From the NCBI GenBank assembly GCA_963717085.1, contig CAVQVM010000011.1, positions 186,001 through 250,000 of the forward strand: a DNA stretch of 64,000 bases. Reading direction: 5' to 3'. Positions 1-7,823 of this stretch are shown here, in pieces (the first letter of the stretch is position 1; every line of letters starts with the position of its first letter). Source of the DNA: DASQUK01 sp963717085 (GTDB taxonomy: Bacteria; Actinomycetota; Acidimicrobiia; Acidimicrobiales; VFJN01). A program made the position numbers and the translations under genes. Below the pieces are notes generated by a model. The model was not told the origin of the DNA and searched no databases. It saw only the letters and a program-made list of their open reading frames with translations.

Positions 1-1101
1 CTTCCCAAGGTGCCCGGCGTCCTCCTCGCCGTCGTGCTGTCGACGGTGGCGGCAGGCATCCTCGAGCTGGCCGACCACGGCGTGTCGCTCGTGGGCGTGC
101 TGCCACAGGGCTTCCCGCCCTTCACCCTCCCCGACGTCGGTTTCTCCGACATCGGGCTGCTGTTCGGCGGCGCGCTCGGGATCGCGCTCGTCTCGCTCAC
201 CGACACGATCTCGACCGCGTCGTCGTTCGCGGCTCGCAGCGGCGACGAGATCGACGGACAGCGGGAGATGATCGGGATCGGCGCATCGAACATCGCCGCG
301 GGGTTCTTCCAGGGATTCCCGGTGAGCACCAGCGGCTCACGCACTGCGGTCGCCGAGCAGGCAGGGGCGAAGACCCAGGTGACGGGCCTGGTGGGAGCGG
401 TGGCGATCGTGCTCATCCTGCTGTTCTTCCCGGGCCTGCTTCGTGACCTCCCGCAGCCCACCCTCGCTGCGGTCGTGATCACGGCGTCGCTGTCGCTCGC
501 GGACGTTCGCGGCACGATCCGGCTCTACCGGGTGCGCCGGACGGAGTTCCTGCTGAGTATCGCCGCCTTTCTCGGCGTCGTCCTGCTCGGCGTTCTCCCC
601 GGCATCGCGCTCGCCGTCGCCCTGTCGATCGGGAACGTCTTTCGTCGAGCGTGGTGGCCGTACCAGACGGTTCTCGGACGCGTCCCGGGCCTCGCCGGCT
701 ACCACGACGTGCGCAGCTATCCGGAGGCCAAGCTGCTGCCCAGGTGCATCATCTTTCGGTTCGATGCGCCGCTGTTCTTCGCGAACTCGAGGACCTTCCG
801 GGAGCAGATGCGGGCCCTCGCCGGATCCAAGCCTCCTCCGTCATGGATCATCGTCGCCTCCGAGCCGATCACGGACGTGGACACGACCGCCGCCGACATG
901 CTCCAGGAGTTGAACGAGGAGCTGACCGAGCGCGGCGTCCGCCTCGTCTTCGCGGAGATGAAGGACCCCGTCCGGACCAAGGTCGAGCGCTACGACCTCG
1001 CGCCGACGATCGAGCCCGACCGCTTCTTCCCCACGCTCACCCGCGCCGTCAAGGCGTTCCAGGACGAGACGGGAGCGGAGTGGCAACCTCCGAAGGCGTA
1101 G
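1..1101 (+). CDS. SulP-family anion permease with C-terminal STAS domain (5' end cut by window)
   Basis: The frame is open from the first base and the stop is at 1099-1101, so the gene starts upstream of the window. The visible part has several hydrophobic helices, then an extended soluble tail of about 130 residues. The tail (strand with PLFFANSRTFREQM, then the DVDTTAADML helix cap) is a STAS domain like that of anti-sigma-factor antagonists. The segment with VSTSGSRTAVAEQAG is typical of the SulP membrane core. The family moves sulfate, bicarbonate or other anions across the inner membrane; the substrate cannot be told here. A GTG at 10 is only an internal codon. Confidence 0.9.
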   Translation, partial: LPKVPGVLLAVVLSTVAAGILELADHGVSLVGVLPQGFPPFTLPDVGFSDIGLLFGGALGIALVSLTDTISTASSFAARSGDEIDGQREMIGIGASNIAAGFFQGFPVSTSGSRTAVAEQAGAKTQVTGLVGAVAIVLILLFFPGLLRDLPQPTLAAVVITASLSLADVRGTIRLYRVRRTEFLLSIAAFLGVVLLGVLPGIALAVALSIGNVFRRAWWPYQTVLGRVPGLAGYHDVRSYPEAKLLPRCIIFRFDAPLFFANSRTFREQMRALAGSKPPPSWIIVASEPITDVDTTAADMLQELNEELTERGVRLVFAEMKDPVRTKVERYDLAPTIEPDRFFPTLTRAVKAFQDETGAEWQPPKA

Positions 1102-1166
1102 GTGCGCCCAGGCACCCAAGCCACGCCGGCGCCGCCGGGACCACGTCAACGACGCTCCGCGCCGGG

Positions 1167-1766
1167 TCACCCGACGAAGCCGGCCACCACGCCGCCGAGG
1201 AGCAGGCCCACCCCCAAGCCGGCGGTCACGTCGAGGGGGTTGTGCGCGCCCACGTACACGCGACCGATCATGACCACGGCGGTGACCAGGAACGGGGCCC
1301 AGACCCACGCCGCCGGCAAGATCGGAGCGACCACGCAGCCGATCGCGGCGACGAGGATGACGTGCCCTGACGGGAAGCTCGCCCCCACCGCCGGCACGTC
1401 GCCACCCCGGAGCACGGCGCCGTCCTGGCTCGTGCCCGGTCGTTCGCGGACCGCCAGGTAGGCCTTCATCTCCCGCCGCACGACACGCTCCGTCACGAGC
1501 TTGAGGACCATCGCCAGGACCACGCCAACGGCGACCGCCGGCTCGCGGGCCACCCAGGCGGTGACCAGGCCGACGAGCGTGCCGACCACGAGGTTCCCGA
1601 GCTGCATCGGCGGCCACAGGATCCAATACAGCCACCCCGGCAAGCCGTTGACGGCGTGGAACACCCGCACCTCCCAGCGCGGGACGTCATCCCGTCGGGC
1701 CGCGCCCATGGACGCGGCCGCAATGGCCAACCCGACACCCGAGACGGCCAGCCAGGCGAGCCTCAT
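1167..1766 (-). CDS. PAP2-superfamily membrane phosphatase
   Basis: A 199-residue membrane protein with the acid phosphatase signature: a K101...RP110 motif (one residue longer than the usual spacing), PSGH at 132-135, and R169-x5-H175-x3-D179. These form the vanadate-type active site of lipid phosphatases that hydrolyse phosphatidate or undecaprenyl-diphosphate-like substrates. About five or six hydrophobic helices are visible. It stands alone and is transcribed away from the DUF2332 gene. The exact lipid substrate is unknown. Confidence 0.85.
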   Translation of the reverse strand: MRLAWLAVSGVGLAIAAASMGAARRDDVPRWEVRVFHAVNGLPGWLYWILWPPMQLGNLVVGTLVGLVTAWVAREPAVAVGVVLAMVLKLVTERVVRREMKAYLAVRERPGTSQDGAVLRGGDVPAVGASFPSGHVILVAAIGCVVAPILPAAWVWAPFLVTAVVMIGRVYVGAHNPLDVTAGLGVGLLLGGVVAGFVG

Positions 1767-1893
1767 CGGGAGCCTGGTCGCGTCGACACCGCGACACCTT
1801 CCATGGCTCGACCCGGCCGAAGATCACCCGTCCGGGGTGACGGGGGCGCCGACGTGCCGCATCCCCAGCGGGGCCGCGTGCTCACATGGAGGG

Positions 1894-2955
1894 GTGGGCC
1901 ACCACGACGCGTTGGCGGACATCTGGATCTACATCGCCGACTCGTCGTGTCGCGGCTACTCCCCGCTGTACGACGGCATCTGCCGGGCCGTCGCCGAGAG
2001 CGATGCCGTACTCGACATGGTCGCCGAGGCCCCGCCCGAGGGCCACAACCCTGTGCTGCTGCTCGCCGCCGTCCACGACCTTCTTCTCGGCGGGCTCGAT
2101 CACCCGTTGGCCGCGGTCTACGCGGGCGAATCCGACGCCGACCCGGGCCCGCTGTTCGTCGACCTGTGCCGGAGGCAGCGCGACGCGCTGCTGCGGTTCC
2201 TGGCCACCCGGCACGTGAACACGAACGAGGTGGGGCGCTCTGCGACCCTGGGCCCCGCGCTCACCGCGGTCGCTGCTCGGCTCGGCGAGCCGCTCGCCCA
2301 TCTCGACGTGGGCTGCAGCGCCGGGCTCAACCTGCTGTGCGACCGTTACCTCCTCGACTACGGGCCCGCGGGCACCACGGGACGGGGCGATGCGCCGGTC
2401 CGCATCGCGTGCAGGGTTGCCGGGGGCATGCCGCCGATCGCCCCACTCCTGCCGCCGATCGTCGCCCGGGTCGGCCTCGACCGTGCCCCGGTCGACGTCA
2501 ACGACGACGACCAGGCGCGCTGGCAGCTGGCGTGCGTGTGGCCCGACACGGGCCGCTTGCCGCGCACGCGCCTCGCCCTCGAGGAGGCCCGGCGCACGCC
2601 GCTCACGCTGCTGCGGGGCGACGCGGTCGACGGTGTCGGCCCCGCCATCGCCGGCCTGCCCCCCGGCGCCGTCGCCGTCGTGACCACCACCCAGGCGGTC
2701 GCGTACCTCTCGCCCGCCCAGCGTGCGGGGTTCCGCGACGCCCTCGCCGCGGCCTCGCGCGACCGGCCCGTGGCCTGGATCAGCGCCGAGGTCCAGGGGG
2801 TGGTGGACGTCGTGCCCAGCGCCGGGGCGCCGGCAGACGACCAGGGGGTGGAGGCGAGCGTGCTCGGCCTGGCCGTGTTCCGCGACGGCGGCGTCGACGG
2901 AACGGTGCTCGGCTACGTCCACCCCCACGGCAGCTGGATCGACTGGCGGGCGTGA
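1894..2955 (+). CDS. DUF2332 family protein
   Basis: About 353 residues from the chosen GTG at 1894; GTG 1837 is an alternative. The family signature is clear: an N-terminal region with SRGYSPLYDGICRAVAE-like spacing (here SCRGYSPLY), a central LDVGCSAGLNLLCDRY segment resembling a methyltransferase glycine loop, and a C-terminal HPHGSWIDW ending. DUF2332 proteins are widespread in actinobacteria and have no assigned reaction. The glycine loop suggests a Rossmann-like nucleotide fold, which is inference. The gene converges on the SMP-30 gene, with 16 bases between the stop codons. Confidence 0.8.
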   Translation: MGHHDALADIWIYIADSSCRGYSPLYDGICRAVAESDAVLDMVAEAPPEGHNPVLLLAAVHDLLLGGLDHPLAAVYAGESDADPGPLFVDLCRRQRDALLRFLATRHVNTNEVGRSATLGPALTAVAARLGEPLAHLDVGCSAGLNLLCDRYLLDYGPAGTTGRGDAPVRIACRVAGGMPPIAPLLPPIVARVGLDRAPVDVNDDDQARWQLACVWPDTGRLPRTRLALEEARRTPLTLLRGDAVDGVGPAIAGLPPGAVAVVTTTQAVAYLSPAQRAGFRDALAAASRDRPVAWISAEVQGVVDVVPSAGAPADDQGVEASVLGLAVFRDGGVDGTVLGYVHPHGSWIDWRA

Positions 2956-2971
2956 GCCGCGACGAGCCTGA

Positions 2972-3793
2972 TCAGAGCGAGCACCGGGGCTCGATGCGCC
3001 CGACGGCGCCGAGGCCGTCGAGCGCCATGAGCCCGCCGTCGACGAACGTGACGTAGAGCCGATCGAGACCAGGGCCTGCAAAGGCGACATCGGTGGGGTT
3101 GGGTAGGGGCATCGCCACCTCGCGGTCGAGGCGGTCATGCGCGAACCGCACCAGCCGACCCCCGCCGAAGAGCGCGCACCACAGGCCGCCGTCGCTGTCG
3201 AGTGCGGCGCCGTCGGGACCACCTTCGAGGTCGGTCATGTCGCCGAAGACCCGTCGCTCGCCCACCGCGCCGGTCGTCGGGTCGTAGGGGTAGGCGTAGT
3301 AGTGCGCCGATGTGTCGCCGACGATCAGCGTCATCACGCCATCGATCACGCCGGCGTTCGGCCCGTTGGTGTTGGCGATGTCGGGGTCGAGCATGCGCCA
3401 CCCGTGCCGCGTCGAGAACCACCAGGCGGATCCGCTGGCGGGGCCGAGGTTCAACTTCCCGGTGACGATGTTGCCGTCGGCGTCGGCGCACATGTCGTTG
3501 CACCGCCCCCCGATCTCGTTCGGGTAGGGGCTGACGAGGTTCCATTCGCCCGAGTCGGGGTCGACCACGTGGAGACCGTCGTCGAGCGCGGCCAGCACTC
3601 GGCCGTCCGTCGTGGCCACGATTCCGGTGGGCATCGACGGTGCGGAAAGCCTGTGCACCTCGTCGGCACCGTCATCCAGCCAGTGCAACGCCCTGGCGGC
3701 GCAGTCGACGAAGTAGAGCCGCTGCCGTAGCTCGTCCCAGAGCAGGCTTTCGCCCCACCCCGTCGTGATCTCGCCGATGCGCGTGATCTCCAT
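2972..3793 (-). CDS. SMP-30/gluconolactonase-type beta-propeller hydrolase
   Basis: 273 residues covering a full six-bladed SMP-30/Cnr/LRE propeller. The first blade carries the metal-ligand glutamate in GWGESLLWD. The central NGPN segment and the GGPDGAALDSDGGLW loop supply the usual Asn and Asp ligands. Family members are Ca/Zn-dependent lactonases (gluconolactonase, arabinolactonase, luciferin-regenerating enzyme) and act in the cytoplasm or periplasm. No signal peptide is seen. It lies just downstream of the DUF1704 gene on the same strand, about 40 bases away, so the two may be co-transcribed. The substrate is unknown. Confidence 0.88.
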   Translation of the reverse strand: MEITRIGEITTGWGESLLWDELRQRLYFVDCAARALHWLDDGADEVHRLSAPSMPTGIVATTDGRVLAALDDGLHVVDPDSGEWNLVSPYPNEIGGRCNDMCADADGNIVTGKLNLGPASGSAWWFSTRHGWRMLDPDIANTNGPNAGVIDGVMTLIVGDTSAHYYAYPYDPTTGAVGERRVFGDMTDLEGGPDGAALDSDGGLWCALFGGGRLVRFAHDRLDREVAMPLPNPTDVAFAGPGLDRLYVTFVDGGLMALDGLGAVGRIEPRCSL

Positions 3794-3835
3794 TCCGGAG
3801 ATTCAAGTCGCGGTCGGCACGGTGATGCTTGGTCC

Positions 3836-5158
3836 TCACCCGGCGAGGTCGAGTTGCGGCGCTCGGTCGAGGACGTGGCCGACGGCGTCGGACACCGCGG
3901 CCAGGTCGATGGCCGAGACGAAGGTCGAGTAAGTCAGCCACGTGAGCGCCCACCCTGGGTCGAGGACCCAGGGAGGGCGGTGCACCGGGCTGCGGCACAG
4001 ACCCAGGCGGCGCAGCTCGACCAGGGCGGGGATGTCGAAGAGGTCGAGCTTGCCGGCGAACAGGGTCCCCACGCAGTCAAGGCGCTCCTCGACGAACGCC
4101 GCCCGGATGAACGTGCTCACCGCCAAGAAGCCGGAGAGGTACACGCAGTCCTTGGTGAACGGCGCACCGCCGGTGACCGGTCCGCCCCGGAAGATCCGGC
4201 GGGTGCTCTCGAAGGCCTGTTCGGGGTCGGGCGACCGGTCCGCGAACCACCGGAACAGCTCGACGAAGTCGGCGCCGTCGATGACCATCTGGACTCCGAG
4301 GACCCGATCCGCCAAGCGGCGGAACCGGTCGAGCTCGAGTGTGCCCGACACGAACTCGGAGAAGACGGCGAGGCCTTCCTGGGTGCGGGTCGTTCCCGGA
4401 TGCCCGATGGCCAGGATGGGCAGGTCGGTCTGGTACCGACCGTTCACGGCGGTCAAGACGTGGATGAAGGCCTCGTGGTTGAGCAATTGCGCCGCGTCCC
4501 GCGCGGTGAAGCGGGCCCCGGACCGCACCTTGATCTTGCTCGCCGTGGCCAGGGCGTTCGCCGAGAGCTCGTCGACGATCTTGATGGCGGGCGCGTCGTC
4601 GGGTCCGAAGTGCGCGATCACCCCGGACGACAGGATGTCGGCCACGTCCTGCGCGGAGTGGTCGCGGCGCACCTCGAACGACAGGCCGATGCGGTCGAGC
4701 CCGCTCAGGACCTCGTGCACGCGCTCGGCGAGCTCGTAGGGGGTGGTCGGGTCGTAGCGCAGCGGCGTGTGGGGCGTGCCGTAGAGGTCCCGGTTGTACG
4801 CGAGGAACGACTCGGTGCCCCGCGCCGCCAGCATCCGGGCCGTCAGCTCGATCGACTCGGCGACCGACTCGAGCCAGTCGTCCACGAGCCCTCCCGGGTA
4901 GATCGACCGTCGGACCTCACGCACGGCGTCGACGATCGGCTGCTCGTCGAACCGTGGGTAGTCGACGGCCGGGAGCGTGTCGGCGCCTCCGGCGAGGAAC
5001 GCCTCGCGCACCGAGGCCGGCCAGCGCAGTGCCGCCAACACGCGGATCGGCTTGGCGATCTCGTACAGCCGGCGGGCCACCGACCGGTAGCGCGCCGCGT
5101 CGGGATCCGTCGCCGCACCCCCCTCCGCCCCCGTCCCCGGCGCTTCCGTCGAGCTCAT
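3836..5158 (-). CDS. DUF1704/QEGLA-motif putative zinc peptidase
   Basis: 440 residues from the ATG at 5158; an upstream in-frame ATG would add 34 low-complexity residues and was rejected. The protein carries HEAFIH at 228-233 (an HExxxH zinc motif) and QEGLA at 260-264. These are the hallmarks of the DUF1704 family, annotated in bacteria as flavohemoglobin expression-modulating QEGLA proteins and related to the vertebrate MATCAP tyrosine carboxypeptidases. By homology, the two His and a following Glu bind zinc. Its bacterial substrate is not known. It is transcribed towards the SMP-30 gene. Confidence 0.85.
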   Translation of the reverse strand: MSSTEAPGTGAEGGAATDPDAARYRSVARRLYEIAKPIRVLAALRWPASVREAFLAGGADTLPAVDYPRFDEQPIVDAVREVRRSIYPGGLVDDWLESVAESIELTARMLAARGTESFLAYNRDLYGTPHTPLRYDPTTPYELAERVHEVLSGLDRIGLSFEVRRDHSAQDVADILSSGVIAHFGPDDAPAIKIVDELSANALATASKIKVRSGARFTARDAAQLLNHEAFIHVLTAVNGRYQTDLPILAIGHPGTTRTQEGLAVFSEFVSGTLELDRFRRLADRVLGVQMVIDGADFVELFRWFADRSPDPEQAFESTRRIFRGGPVTGGAPFTKDCVYLSGFLAVSTFIRAAFVEERLDCVGTLFAGKLDLFDIPALVELRRLGLCRSPVHRPPWVLDPGWALTWLTYSTFVSAIDLAAVSDAVGHVLDRAPQLDLAG

Positions 5159-5309
5159 GCCGGCTGCACCGTGCGGGCGGCGCTGCATGCCGCCGTGGGC
5201 TCGTGCGCAATGGCGGAGGCCACGGGTCCAGCGTGGTCGACCGGGGTGCGGCCGCCTCACCCGGCGTGGGTGAATCGGCTGTGACAGGGAACGTGAAGGT
5301 CCCCACGGG

Positions 5310-5339
5310 TTGACTGCAATTGAACGCCGCTGGTACTTT
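5310..5339 (+). promoter_or_regulatory. Predicted promoter of the ArsR-AHSA1 operon
   Basis: TTGACT at 5310-5315 and TACTTT at 5334-5339 are separated by 18 bases, a good match to a housekeeping actinobacterial promoter. The start site would fall near 5346, about 35 bases before the ATG at 5382. The -10 box lies inside the left arm of the inverted repeat at 5334-5371. Confidence 0.55.
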
Positions 5340-5371
5340 CCTTGTTGGTTAATTAGCTACCTGGGAAAGTA
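5334..5371. promoter_or_regulatory. Inverted-repeat operator candidate for the ArsR-type repressor
   Basis: TACTTTCC at 5334-5341 and GGAAAGTA at 5364-5371 form a perfect 8-bp inverted repeat across an AT-rich 22-base spacer. It lies between the predicted -10 box and the ArsR start. ArsR/SdpR-type repressors commonly autoregulate through such dyads, so this is the likely operator. Confidence 0.55.
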
Positions 5372-5381
5372 TGGACCGACC

Positions 5382-5744
5382 ATGACGATGGCCATCGACG
5401 AGGACCAGCTCGACGAGACCTTCGCGGCTCTGGCCAACGCGACGCGGCGCGCGATCCTGGCCCGTCTTGCCGACGGTGATGCGACCGTCAACGAGCTCGC
5501 CGAGCCGTTTGCGATGACCCTTCCGGCCGTTTCGAAGCACATCAAGGTGCTGGTACGGGCGGGATTGGTCGTCCGGGGTCGACGGGCCCAGTACCGCCCC
5601 TGTGCCCTCGACACCGCGCCACTCGAGGAGGTCTCGACCTGGGCAGAGCAGTACCGGCCCATCTGGGAGGCCCGCTTCGACCGGATGGATGACTACGTCA
5701 AACAACTCCGACCGCGACGAAAGGCTGGCGAACACGATGCCTGA
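5382..5744 (+). CDS. ArsR-family winged-helix transcriptional regulator
   Basis: 120 residues from the ATG at 5382, chosen because the upstream stretch is promoter-like and carries an inverted repeat. The protein is a compact winged helix: FAALANATRRAILARL, then VNELAEPFAMTLPAVSKHIKVL as the recognition helix and RGRRAQYRPCAL as the wing. There are no CxC metal-binding cysteines, so it belongs to the SdpR-like, non-metal branch. It overlaps the AHSA1 gene by eight bases, and such pairs form a common operon. It probably represses its own promoter. Confidence 0.9.
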   Translation: MTMAIDEDQLDETFAALANATRRAILARLADGDATVNELAEPFAMTLPAVSKHIKVLVRAGLVVRGRRAQYRPCALDTAPLEEVSTWAEQYRPIWEARFDRMDDYVKQLRPRRKAGEHDA

Positions 5745-6237
5745 CGACAACGTCCCCCAGGACGCGGTGGTGATCGAACGCTGCTTCGATGCCCCGGTTG
5801 ATCTCATCTGGCAGATGTGGACCGACCCGGAACACTTCAAGGCGTGGTACGGCCCCAAAGGCGCCACCATCCCCGTCGCCAAGATGGACGTGCGCGTCGG
5901 CGGCACCCGCCTCCTGTGCATGGAGGCGGACACCCCGAACGGCCCGACGCTGATGTGGTTTACCGGTGAGTACCTCGAGGTCGTCGAAAATGAACGGCTC
6001 GTCTACACCGAATCCATGTCCGACGAGATGGGCAACGTGTCATCTCCCTCGGACATGGGCATGCCCGAGGGGCACCCGATGACGACCGAAGTTCGCGTCG
6101 AACTCGAGGACCTCGGTGGCCGCACGAAGATGGTGATGACCCACGCCGGCATCCCCGCCGGATCCCCGGGTGCGACCGGTTGGACGATGGCCTTCGAGAA
6201 GCTCACTGCCCACGTCGAAGCGCAGACCGCGCGATGA
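5737..6237 (+). CDS. AHSA1/SRPBCC-domain protein
   Basis: 166 residues from the ATG at 5737, overlapping the regulator stop codon at 5742-5744. The sequence fits the AHSA1 fold: an N-terminal FDAPVDLIWQMWTDPEH strand-helix, a central PTLMWFTGEYLEV sheet, and a C-terminal GSPGATGWTMAFEKL amphipathic helix. START-like SRPBCC proteins enclose a hydrophobic ligand, and their partnership with ArsR regulators is widespread. The ligand and cellular role are unknown. It converges on the rhodanese gene; nothing else is seen in the 178 bases between them. Confidence 0.9.
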   Translation: MPDDNVPQDAVVIERCFDAPVDLIWQMWTDPEHFKAWYGPKGATIPVAKMDVRVGGTRLLCMEADTPNGPTLMWFTGEYLEVVENERLVYTESMSDEMGNVSSPSDMGMPEGHPMTTEVRVELEDLGGRTKMVMTHAGIPAGSPGATGWTMAFEKLTAHVEAQTAR

Positions 6238-6415
6238 CGCGACCCTGGCCGGTCATCCTCACCGAGCAAGTGTGCGGTGGTCGACGGAGAGTGGCGTTAT
6301 CGGTGCCGGCCGGCACGGCGCCGTCCGGCCCCCGCTCGCAGGGCCGCCGAGGACCTGGCGGCCAGCCGGTCGGCGGTCGCGCTCTGGATTGCCTGGTGCT
6401 ACGTCCGTGCTCGAA

Positions 6416-7816
6416 TCACTCGGCGGTCATCGGGTAGCCGGCCGCCTTCCAGGCGCTCATGCCACCCAGGACGTTGACGACGTCGAGGTCGGTGTGGGCG
6501 TCGAGGACGCTGGCCGATACGGAGGACCGGTAGCCGGATCCGCACGCCACGGCCACGGTTCGGCCCGTGCGGGGGACGTCGGCCAGCCGTTGGGGCAGCT
6601 CGGCTCCGGTGATGAATGTGGCGCCCTCGACATGGCCGTCTGCCCATTCGCCCGGCTGGCGGACGTCGAGCAGGTCGACGTCGCCGGCGGAGAGGCGGCG
6701 CTGGAGCTCGTGGACGGTGATCTGGGGGAGCCGGTCGAGATCCAGGGCGGCGGTGCGCCAGGCCAGCATCCCGCCCGCCAGCCATCCCACCGGCAGCTCG
6801 TAGCCGATGCGCAGCAGGTCCCAGTTGACGGGCCACAGGTCTGCCGGTGAGTCGAGGACCAGCACCACGGCGGCGTCCTCGTCGAGGACCGTCCCGGCCC
6901 AGGTGGGGAATGAGGCGCCCTGCCCCACGTTCAGCGCGCCCGGAATGTGGGCGCCGCCGAATGCCTCGGGCGGGCGCGTGTCGAGCACGACGGCGCCATC
7001 GAGCGCAGCTCGCCGGACCGCGTCGGGACCGAGCGCGGGTGGCTCTCGGAGCACGCCGAGGGCGGCGACGCCGGCGAGGTTCTGGCGTCGCATCCGCCTC
7101 CAGTAGGGCGGCACCGCCGGCAGGTTGTCGAGGCGCAGGCACTGCTCGACGAACTCGGGCTTGGACGAGACCGTGGCCAGGATCTCGTTCGTCCGCCGCT
7201 CGTAGCCGACGGTCGTGGACAGGCGGCTGCCGATGTTGCCGCCGCACAGCGACCCGGCCACGTGGGTGGGGAACACCTCGATGTGGTCCGGCAGCTCGAG
7301 GATCTTCGTCTGGATCGTGCGGCAGAACTCCCGGGCCGCCGCCTGGGCCTGATCGCGCCCGCCGAGCAGGTCGGGGCGGGCCAGGTCGCCGACGAGCAAC
7401 GCCCCACCCGACAGCAACATGGCGGGCGCGTCCGCCGACGCCGACCGGTCGTACAGGACCAGGCTGATGTGCTCGGGCGTGTGGCCGGGGGTGTGCAGCA
7501 CCTCGAAGCCGACCTCGCCGAGCTCGAACTGCTCGCCGTCGCGAAGCGCCCGATGCTCGAAGCCCACGTCGGCGAAGGCAGATGCGAGCAGCTCCACGTC
7601 CGCGCGCTCGGCCACCTCGGTCAGGCCCGAGAGGTAGTCGTTGTGGCCGTGCGAGTCGAGCGCGTGACGGATCCGCAGGCCGTGGTCCCGCGCGACGTCG
7701 AAGTAGGCCGAGACGTCCCGCTGGGGGTCGAACAGCAGTGCCTCACCCGTCTCCTCCGACCCGACCAGGTAGGAGGCGTGGCCCAGGCCCTGCAGGTAGA
7801 ACTGTTCGAAGAACAC
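6416..7816 (-). CDS. Metallo-beta-lactamase fold persulfide-dioxygenase-like protein with two rhodanese domains
   Basis: 466 residues from the GTG at 7816; the longer frame reads through the neighbouring amylase gene in a shadow frame. Residues 1-240 form an MBL domain with H56, H58, D60, H112, D144 and H185, as in ETHE1/persulfide dioxygenases (the HxHxDY variant). Rhodanese 1 (about 250-345) has an Asp in the loop where the catalytic Cys should sit (VLVLDSPAD). Rhodanese 2 (about 365-466) keeps C425 in VACGSGYRSS. The protein likely handles glutathione- or mycothiol-type persulfides and sulfane sulfur. It lies seven bases downstream of the GH13 gene. Confidence 0.88.
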   Translation of the reverse strand: MFFEQFYLQGLGHASYLVGSEETGEALLFDPQRDVSAYFDVARDHGLRIRHALDSHGHNDYLSGLTEVAERADVELLASAFADVGFEHRALRDGEQFELGEVGFEVLHTPGHTPEHISLVLYDRSASADAPAMLLSGGALLVGDLARPDLLGGRDQAQAAAREFCRTIQTKILELPDHIEVFPTHVAGSLCGGNIGSRLSTTVGYERRTNEILATVSSKPEFVEQCLRLDNLPAVPPYWRRMRRQNLAGVAALGVLREPPALGPDAVRRAALDGAVVLDTRPPEAFGGAHIPGALNVGQGASFPTWAGTVLDEDAAVVLVLDSPADLWPVNWDLLRIGYELPVGWLAGGMLAWRTAALDLDRLPQITVHELQRRLSAGDVDLLDVRQPGEWADGHVEGATFITGAELPQRLADVPRTGRTVAVACGSGYRSSVSASVLDAHTDLDVVNVLGGMSAWKAAGYPMTAE

Positions 7817-7823
7817 GCCGGCG

